Assembly: GCA_024405255.1 (NCBI GenBank)
Contig: JAKSOY010000146.1
Location: 1-11,191, forward strand
Reading direction: 5' to 3'
Length of the DNA: 11,191 nt
Source of the DNA: Kiritimatiellia bacterium
GTDB lineage: Bacteria; Verrucomicrobiota; Kiritimatiellia; RFP12; UBA1067
Under the pieces are notes generated by a model. The model made no database searches. It was not told where the DNA came from and saw only the letters and a program-made list of their open reading frames with translations. The translations under genes were made by a program, and so were the position numbers. This document shows positions 6,804 through 11,191 of the stretch, in pieces. The first letter of the stretch is position 1. Each line of letters opens with the position of its first letter.

Positions 6804-8015
6804 ATGAAAATTCTGTTTTTCAGCCACTATTACAGTCCTGAGGGAAATGCACCGGCAACACGCGTGAGTGCCTTGTGCGAACGCTGGGTGAAGGCGGGGC
6901 ACGACGTGACCGTCATCACCTGTGCACCGAATGTGCCGAACGGTATCGTCTACGACGGATATGCGAATCGGCGCGTGGACGAACAGATCAATGGCGTGAA
7001 GGTGGCGCGAGTCAAAACCTATCTCGCGGCGAACAAAGGCGCAATCAAGCGCATGTTCAACTTCGTCAGCTACTTTCTCAGTGCGCTCGCAACGGCGCTT
7101 TTTCAGCCGAAGCCGGATGTCGTCATTGCCACCTCGCCGCAGATATTCTGCGGGTATGCCGGTGTTTGGTATCATCGGTTACGCCGTGTGCCGCTTGTCG
7201 TCGAAATTCGCGACATCTGGCCCGAGTCGATGAACGCCGTCGGTGCGAAGATACCCGGACCTGCCTATAAGGCGCTGGAGTGGATCGAGCGTGCGCTCTA
7301 CCGCAGTTGTGCGAAACTTGTCACTGTCGGCGAAGGGTACCGTACGCGTCTCATCGAGAAGGGTGTGCCGGCGGACAAGATCGGCATCGTCATGAACGGT
7401 ACCGACCTCGCCGTCTACAAACCTCAGCCGCCCAATGCCGAGCTGTTGAAGAAGTGGTCGCTTGACGGCAAGTTCGTTGTGAGCTACATCGGTACAGTTG
7501 GCATGGCATGCGGACTCGAAGTCGTGCTGGATGCCGCGGAGAAATTGAAGGACGAAAATGTCGTCTTCGCGATTGTCGGCGACGGTGCCCATCGCGCCAC
7601 GCTCGAGGCCGAGGCAAAACGCCGAGGACTTGGCAATGTCGTTTTCACGGGGCGTCAACCCAAGAGTTCCATGCCTGACTGGGTGGCTTCGAGCGATGCG
7701 AATCTTGTTCATTTGAAGAAGACGGAGCTCTTCACCACGGTCATGCCCAGCAAGATCTTTGAAAGTGCCGGCTGTCAGCGTCCGATCATCATGGGGGTCG
7801 ACGGGTTTGCGAAAAAGCTTGTTCTGGATGCCGGTGCCGGATTGGACATGACACCCGAAAGCGCCGATTCGCTTGTGGCGTGTGTGCGTGAACTGGTGAA
7901 CGATCCAGCGCGGTGTGCGGCGCTGGGAGCGGCGGCCTATAAGAACATTGCCTGTGTTCACAACCGCGATCGTCAGGCAGAAGACTATCTTGCCTACTTG
8001 CAAGCGCTCGTATGA
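6804..8015 (+). CDS. GT4 glycosyltransferase, WbuB-like
   Basis: 403 residues, typical for a GT-B enzyme of family GT4. The N-terminal acceptor half begins MKILFFSHYYSPEGNAPATR, then VTVITCAPNVPNG, and has VVEIRDIWPES, all characteristic of WbuB-type transferases (the named member is linked to an N-acetyl-fucosamine sugar in E. coli O-antigens). The donor half has FVVSYIGTVGMACGLE, FAIVGDGAHR, VVFTGRQPKSSMPDW and VMPSKIFESAGCQRPII, with K317 and E320 in the nucleotide-sugar binding region. No signal peptide is seen, so it is expected to act on the cytoplasmic face of the membrane. The start at 6804 is chosen over a GTG at 6783 because MKILFFSHYY is the usual first strand and 6783 overlaps the previous stop. 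The precise sugar cannot be read from sequence. It overlaps the next gene by 4 nt. Confidence 0.9.
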   Translation: MKILFFSHYYSPEGNAPATRVSALCERWVKAGHDVTVITCAPNVPNGIVYDGYANRRVDEQINGVKVARVKTYLAANKGAIKRMFNFVSYFLSALATALFQPKPDVVIATSPQIFCGYAGVWYHRLRRVPLVVEIRDIWPESMNAVGAKIPGPAYKALEWIERALYRSCAKLVTVGEGYRTRLIEKGVPADKIGIVMNGTDLAVYKPQPPNAELLKKWSLDGKFVVSYIGTVGMACGLEVVLDAAEKLKDENVVFAIVGDGAHRATLEAEAKRRGLGNVVFTGRQPKSSMPDWVASSDANLVHLKKTELFTTVMPSKIFESAGCQRPIIMGVDGFAKKLVLDAGAGLDMTPESADSLVACVRELVNDPARCAALGAAAYKNIACVHNRDRQAEDYLAYLQALV

Positions 8016-9655
8016 ACAAACTTCTGCTCGTTCTGCGTACGGTCCGCTATCTGAAGCCCGTGCAAGTCGTCAACCGCCTGTGGCGGAAGCGTCCTCATGG
8101 GGCGGTTTCGCATGCGGCGTGTCCTGTTCGTCGAGCTGGTGCGCTTCGCGTGTCCTGGCCGACCTACTTCACTTGCTGGGACGGACATCAGACGTTCACC
8201 TTTCTCAACGAAACGCATGGCTGTTCTTCCGCGGAAGACTGGAATGCGGGAGACCGAAAGAAGCTGTGGCTTTACAATCTGCACTATTTCGACTGCCTGC
8301 GCACACCCGCTGCCCTTGATGGTATGGACGCGCGCCGTCGTGCTGTCGCATTGATGCAGCGTTGGATCGAGGAGAATCCAGAGGGGGTGGGAAACGGTTG
8401 GGAGCCTTATCCGATTTCGCTTCGCGTGGTCAATTGGATCAAATGGCTCTTGCGTGAGGAACCGGGTGCAGAGGAATTTTCGGCCGAACAGCGTGCGGTC
8501 CTTGAATTATCGCTTGCCGTTCAAGTGCGCCGACTCGTTCAGCAGCTTGAGTATCACTTATTGGCGAATCATTTGTTGGCAAATGCGAAGGCTCTCGTGT
8601 TCGCCGGACTCTTCTTCACCGGGGACGAAGCTGCGGGGTGGCTCAAAAAGGGACTTGCTCTCTATCGGACTCAATTACCGGAGCAAGTGTTGGACGATGG
8701 CGTCCATTTTGAATTGAGTGCGATGTACCATTCGATCATGTTGGAAGATCTCCTCGATTGTATCAATCTGTCCGAGTCGTCTGGTTGTGGTGAAGCCGAA
8801 TTTCTACGGGAATTTGCGTCTCGCATGTTAGGTGCGTTGAATCTGTTGACAGGTCCCGACGGCGCGATCGTCAAATTCAATGACGCGGCGGAGGGAATTG
8901 CATTGACTCCCGCTTGTCTGATGGACTATGCCGCTCAACTCGGAGTGTCCTCGAAGGTTGTGACAGAATTATCTCCTTGGGTGTCGGGATTCGTGCGTCT
9001 TGTCGTAGGCGATTGGACGCTGCTGGCAAAATGTGGCGAGATCGGTCCATCCTATCAACCCGGACACGCCCATGCGGATTCACTCAGTTTCGAGCTCTGG
9101 AGAGGGCACAAGAAGATTATCACGGATACGGGGACGGACCGTTATGTGGTTGACGCGGAACGGAAGCGCCAGCGGGGATCGGCGGCGCACAATGTTGTAG
9201 TGATAGACGGACGGAATTCCAGCGAAGTCTGGGGAGGACATCGGGTCGCGCGTCGTGCGAAGTCCCTGGGATGGACGGTTGAAGATGTCGGCGATGCGAA
9301 GGTGTTGACGGCACGTATTCGCGATGTGAAGGGGATCACGTGGACGCGTACGCTTCGCTTGACTGCAGAAGGACTTCAGGGCGAAGATCGTCTTGAGGGA
9401 CTGCTGAAACAGGTGAAAACGATTGATGTTCGTTTCCATTGTCCCGCGTCCATCCAATCCCGTGTGATTATTACGGCAGAGGTCGGTGATCGCGCGTCTC
9501 CACCGACGCTTCAACCCGTGTGGGAACCTTGCAATTTGGCTGTTGGGTTCGGTCGTTGTGAATCTGGTACAACCGCATCTGTACTTGTGCCGGTTCACGC
9601 CGAAACAGCCAGTCCTGTTGTTGTACGTTGGCATATTCAAGGAGAGATAGGATGA
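8012..9655 (+). CDS. Heparinase II/III-like protein (cytoplasmic)
   Basis: 547 residues. An alpha-helical barrel-like N-terminal half contains LWLYNLHYFDCL (from L85) and QLEYHLLANHLLANAKAL (from Q177). A beta-rich second half contains GHAHADSLSFELW (H352, H354, D356), a hallmark of the heparinase II/III family, and RGSAAHNVVVIDG. Secreted relatives cleave uronic-acid polysaccharides by elimination. This one has no signal peptide (it starts MNKLLLVLRTVRYLKPVQVV) and sits inside a biosynthesis operon, so it may act on a lipid-linked intermediate or serve in synthesis, not in nutrition. The ATG overlaps the preceding stop (ATGA) with no strong ribosome binding site, indicating translational coupling. 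Base use around 8500-9000 is more AT-rich than its neighbours, possibly a sign of separate ancestry. Function in the pathway is unproven. Confidence 0.88.
   Translation: MNKLLLVLRTVRYLKPVQVVNRLWRKRPHGAVSHAACPVRRAGALRVSWPTYFTCWDGHQTFTFLNETHGCSSAEDWNAGDRKKLWLYNLHYFDCLRTPAALDGMDARRRAVALMQRWIEENPEGVGNGWEPYPISLRVVNWIKWLLREEPGAEEFSAEQRAVLELSLAVQVRRLVQQLEYHLLANHLLANAKALVFAGLFFTGDEAAGWLKKGLALYRTQLPEQVLDDGVHFELSAMYHSIMLEDLLDCINLSESSGCGEAEFLREFASRMLGALNLLTGPDGAIVKFNDAAEGIALTPACLMDYAAQLGVSSKVVTELSPWVSGFVRLVVGDWTLLAKCGEIGPSYQPGHAHADSLSFELWRGHKKIITDTGTDRYVVDAERKRQRGSAAHNVVVIDGRNSSEVWGGHRVARRAKSLGWTVEDVGDAKVLTARIRDVKGITWTRTLRLTAEGLQGEDRLEGLLKQVKTIDVRFHCPASIQSRVIITAEVGDRASPPTLQPVWEPCNLAVGFGRCESGTTASVLVPVHAETASPVVVRWHIQGEIG
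9639..9644 (+). promoter_or_regulatory. Strong ribosome binding site for ruvA inside the heparinase-like gene
   Basis: AAGGAG lies 7 nt before the ATG at 9652, within the last codons of the preceding gene. It fixes the ruvA start and is the best Shine-Dalgarno in the window, so ruvA can be loaded independently as well as by coupling. Confidence 0.75.
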
Positions 9656-10248
9656 TAGCCTATTTGAATGGTGTTCTTGCGGAGAAAGACATTTCGAAGG
9701 TCGTGGTGGAATGTGCCGGTGTGGGATATGAAGTGGCGATTCCGATTTCCACGTTTGACCGGCTGCCGGCGGAAGGCGAGCCGGTGAAGCTTTATACGCA
9801 TCATGAGGTGCGTGAAGATGCCCAGCTGCTGTTCGGGTTCGTGTCGAAGCCGGAGCGCGAGATGTTCGAGCTCATCACCACGGTGTCGGGTGTCGGACCG
9901 AAACTCGCGCTGGCGATTCTTTCGGGCATGACCGTGGGCGATTTGCAGTTGGCGATTTCCCAGGGCGATGCGAAGCGTCTGGCCACGGTGAAGGGCATCG
10001 GCAAGAAAACGGCCGAGCGTCTGGTGGTCGAATTGCGGGGCAAGATCAATCCGATCGAAGCGCTTGCGAATGCGACGGCGGAGACCTCCAAGGAGCAGAG
10101 CGCCGTTTTGCGCGATGCGATGCTGGCCCTCACCGCGCTCGGCATGAGCGAAGAGACGGCCCGCGAGAAGGTGCAGCGCGTCCTCGAAGAAGAACCCGAC
10201 ATCCGCGACGTCGAAATCATCATCCGAAAGTCCCTCAGCGGCAAATAA
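9652..10248 (+). CDS. ruvA: Holliday junction branch migration complex subunit RuvA
   Basis: 198 residues, the usual length. RuvA tetramers bind four-way DNA junctions and load the RuvB motor for branch migration in recombination and repair. The N-terminal OB fold starts MIAYLNGVLAEKD and includes ECAGVGYEV and THHEVREDAQLLFGF. The two helix-hairpin-helix DNA-binding motifs are TTVSGVGPKLALAILSG and LATVKGIGKKTAERLVVEL. The C-terminal domain that contacts RuvB is the last 50 or so residues (ALGMSEETAREKVQRVLEE). The start overlaps the heparinase-like stop in ATGA and has AAGGAG upstream; a start at 9628 would add eight residues not seen in the family. Neither ruvC nor ruvB is next to it: upstream is polysaccharide synthesis, downstream is a non-coding repeat region. 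It probably depends at least partly on the polysaccharide operon promoter. Confidence 0.97.
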   Translation: MIAYLNGVLAEKDISKVVVECAGVGYEVAIPISTFDRLPAEGEPVKLYTHHEVREDAQLLFGFVSKPEREMFELITTVSGVGPKLALAILSGMTVGDLQLAISQGDAKRLATVKGIGKKTAERLVVELRGKINPIEALANATAETSKEQSAVLRDAMLALTALGMSEETAREKVQRVLEEEPDIRDVEIIIRKSLSGK

Positions 10249-10310
10249 CGCAGAGTAATCGGTCAGTGAGCGGGTGCCGGTGCTGCCGCAATCTGTGCCC
10301 CGCGTGCCGT

Positions 10311-10363
10311 GTGTCCGTGTAGGTGGAGGCTCGTGCGGCTTCGGGGGCAACCGTACGCCCGTC
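10311..10363 (+). repeat. Outer inverted repeat, left arm (53 bp)
   Basis: Matches the reverse complement of 11138-11190 at 51 of 53 positions, including GCGGCTTCGGGGGCAACCGT. The core GCGGCTTCGGGGGC also appears in direct orientation near 11014. The arms enclose about 775 bp. Confidence 0.9.
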
Positions 10364-10384
10364 GTCGGCTCCGGCTCGTGCCGC
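10356..10384 (+). repeat. Second inverted repeat, left arm (29 bp)
   Basis: The reverse complement matches 10820-10848 at 27 of 29 positions, sharing CGGAGCCGACGACGGGCG. It overlaps the inner end of the outer arm by 8 bp. Confidence 0.85.
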
Positions 10385-10432
10385 ACGCCCGCGTCCGCGG
10401 AGGCACTCTACACCGACCGGGAAGAGCAATCC

Positions 10433-10771
10433 ACTTCGTGTAACAGAGCCGCAGGTTCGACGCCGACAACGCATTACGGACTTTACAAAGGAACTGCATC
10501 CGTGCGCCGAACCTGAGTTTCCAATCTTCAATTTTCAATCTTCAGTTTTCAGTCTGACAGGCGTAATAGTGGTTGGATTGCTCTTCATACCGTTATGTCT
10601 CACATCGATTCAAATGTGTGATCCTCTTCGTGCAACAGGGGGGGATGCCAAACTGAAAACTGAAAATTGAAGATTGTAAACTGGAGATTCAGGTTCGACG
10701 CACGGGTGATGTTCAAAAGAACGCCCGTAAAATGCTCGTGGCGTCGAACCTGCGGCCCTGTTACACGAAGT
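10433..10771. repeat. About 340-bp imperfect palindrome with AT-rich inner arms
   Basis: The outer arms 10433-10464 and 10740-10771 are reverse complements at 31 of 32 positions (left arm ACTTCGTGTAACAGAGCCGC and on to CGACGCC). Moving inward, 10465-10497 and 10709-10739 are a weaker match. Then 10498-10553 and 10651-10708 match again with small indels, containing AACCTGA and strings such as TCTTCAATTTTCAATCTTCA on one side and CTGAAAACTGAAAATTGAAG on the other. The loop is about 10554-10650 and contains a third, partial copy of the arm motif (CTTCGTGCAACAG at 10626-10638). The AT-rich inner arms differ sharply from the GC-rich surroundings. It could be a mobile-element relic or a structured RNA; neither is shown. 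Confidence 0.85.
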
Positions 10772-10819
10772 AGGCTGTTCATCCCAATCGGTAGCATGCG
10801 CGAAGCGGGACGCGGCGGC

Positions 10820-10848
10820 GCGACACGAGACGGAGCCGACGACGGGCG
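10820..10848 (-). repeat. Second inverted repeat, right arm (29 bp)
   Basis: Partner of 10356-10384 at 27 of 29 positions. It lies just outside the right end of the 340-bp palindrome, so the symmetry continues outward from that element. Confidence 0.85.
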
Positions 10849-10885
10849 GAGACGCGGGCGCGGACAAGCGGATTCGAGGGCAGGT

Positions 10886-10912
10886 GGCGCGAGCCGGTAT
10901 TCCGGCCGCGCC
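10886..10912 (+). repeat. GC-rich hairpin
   Basis: GGCGCG (10886-10891) pairs with CGCGCC (10907-10912) and GCCGG (10893-10897) pairs with CCGGC (10902-10906) around a TATT loop, with one bulged A. No T-run follows, so it is not a typical intrinsic terminator. Confidence 0.6.
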
Positions 10913-11047
10913 AGATGCCCCGAAGCCGCGCCCTACGCGCCTGCGGCTCCCGCCCGTCTTCGGCGGAGTCGGCGGTGTCGCGCCGCTGCGGCCGTACCGA
11001 CCGTGAAGTTCGTGCGGCTTCGGGGGCCGACAGCCGAACGTACCTCA

Positions 11048-11137
11048 CGTGAAGGGCCCGCAGGTCGCGCCGGCGCATCCCGCCGCCAGCCGTCTGGCTG
11101 CGGCGGGTGCGACGGCGCGGGCTGCGGGCCCTTCACG
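11048..11137 (+). repeat. 90-bp near-perfect hairpin
   Basis: CGTGAAGGGCCCGCAG (11048-11063) and CTGCGGGCCCTTCACG (11122-11137) are perfect reverse complements. The interior continues to pair imperfectly (GCGCC, CCCGCCGC against GCGGCGGG, GGCGC) to AGCC-GTCT-GGCT at the tip (11088-11099). It directly abuts the right arm of the outer repeat. Confidence 0.82.
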
Positions 11138-11190
11138 GACGGGCGTACGGTTGCCCCCGAAGCCGCGCGAGCCTCCACCCACACGGACAC
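11138..11190 (-). repeat. Outer inverted repeat, right arm (53 bp)
   Basis: Partner of 10311-10363, 51 of 53 positions. The match runs to within one base of the window end, so the true repeat may extend further. Confidence 0.9.
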
Positions 11191-11191
11191 C

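Larger units (their letters stand above)
10249..11191. other. Gene-free intergenic region made of nested inverted repeats
   Basis: No reading frame here has family-like sequence. Those that exist are arginine/alanine-rich shadows of GC-rich DNA, or translate the AT-rich repeat as FQSSVFSL-like peptides. The region divides into an outer GC-rich inverted repeat, a middle AT-rich palindrome and a right-hand set of GC-rich hairpins, listed separately. No tRNA, rRNA, CRISPR or intrinsic terminator with a T-run was recognised, so how transcription from ruvA ends is not visible. Confidence 0.75.

Noticed and set aside
10450..10464. tRNA T-arm (GGTTCGAC motif)
   Set aside because: The flanks cannot form the 5-bp T stem and no other tRNA arms are present; the motif belongs to the palindrome arms.
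10274..10670. Small plus-strand coding frames after ruvA
   Set aside because: They run through inverted repeats, carry no family motif or ribosome binding site, and include translated AT-rich repeat.
10433..10771. Integron attC-like site
   Set aside because: The arms are long and nearly perfect, and lack the recognisable paired core sites and the cassette or integrase context.

Overview
The window reads as a piece of a GC-rich bacterial chromosome holding part of a cell-surface polysaccharide (O-antigen, capsule or exopolysaccharide) locus. It ends in the housekeeping gene ruvA and a long repeat-filled intergenic region. The taxon cannot be fixed from sequence alone. The gene set (bi-domain dehydrogenase, cytoplasmic heparinase-like protein, FkbH-type protein), the GC-rich coding style and the dense intergenic repeats would suit a PVC-group bacterium (Verrucomicrobiota, Kiritimatiellota or Lentisphaerota), but this is a low-confidence guess.

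Layout. Bases 1-328 hold a modular intergenic repeat with a degenerate 8-bp TGACNNAG array, then an extended -10 promoter. Bases 329-2899 encode an 856-residue protein joining a GT4-like glycosyltransferase, a five-cysteine motif and an FkbH-like HAD/acyltransferase-like half. Bases 2900-3396 hold the same repeat module again, once inverted and expanded and once in direct orientation, so the fusion gene sits between two roughly 90% identical direct repeats. A second promoter at 3429-3457 starts a five-gene, same-strand run: wecB (3465-4601), bi-domain oxidoreductase (4621-6786), WbuB-like glycosyltransferase (6804-8015), heparinase II/III-like protein (8012-9655) and ruvA (9652-10248). Spacings are 19 nt, 17 nt, a 4-nt overlap and a 4-nt overlap, so this is very likely one operon. 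Both promoters place the -10 box only 7-9 nt before the start codon, with no Shine-Dalgarno, which predicts leaderless or nearly leaderless messages.

How the genes fit together. WecB supplies UDP-ManNAc. The WbuB-like enzyme and the N-terminal half of the fusion protein would transfer sugars. The bi-domain oxidoreductase and the heparinase-like protein probably modify or process the glycan or its precursors. The FkbH half may activate a small acyl group such as glycerate for attachment. No initiating phosphoglycosyltransferase, flippase or polymerase lies in the window, so the pathway is incomplete here.

Bases 10249-11191 contain no convincing gene. They form a nest of inverted repeats: 51/53 between 10311-10363 and 11138-11190, 27/29 between 10356-10384 and 10820-10848, a roughly 340-bp imperfect palindrome at 10433-10771, and a 90-bp hairpin at 11048-11137. 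Together with the upstream modules this points to a genome rich in intergenic repeat families. These repeats and the fusion protein are the least ordinary parts of the window.
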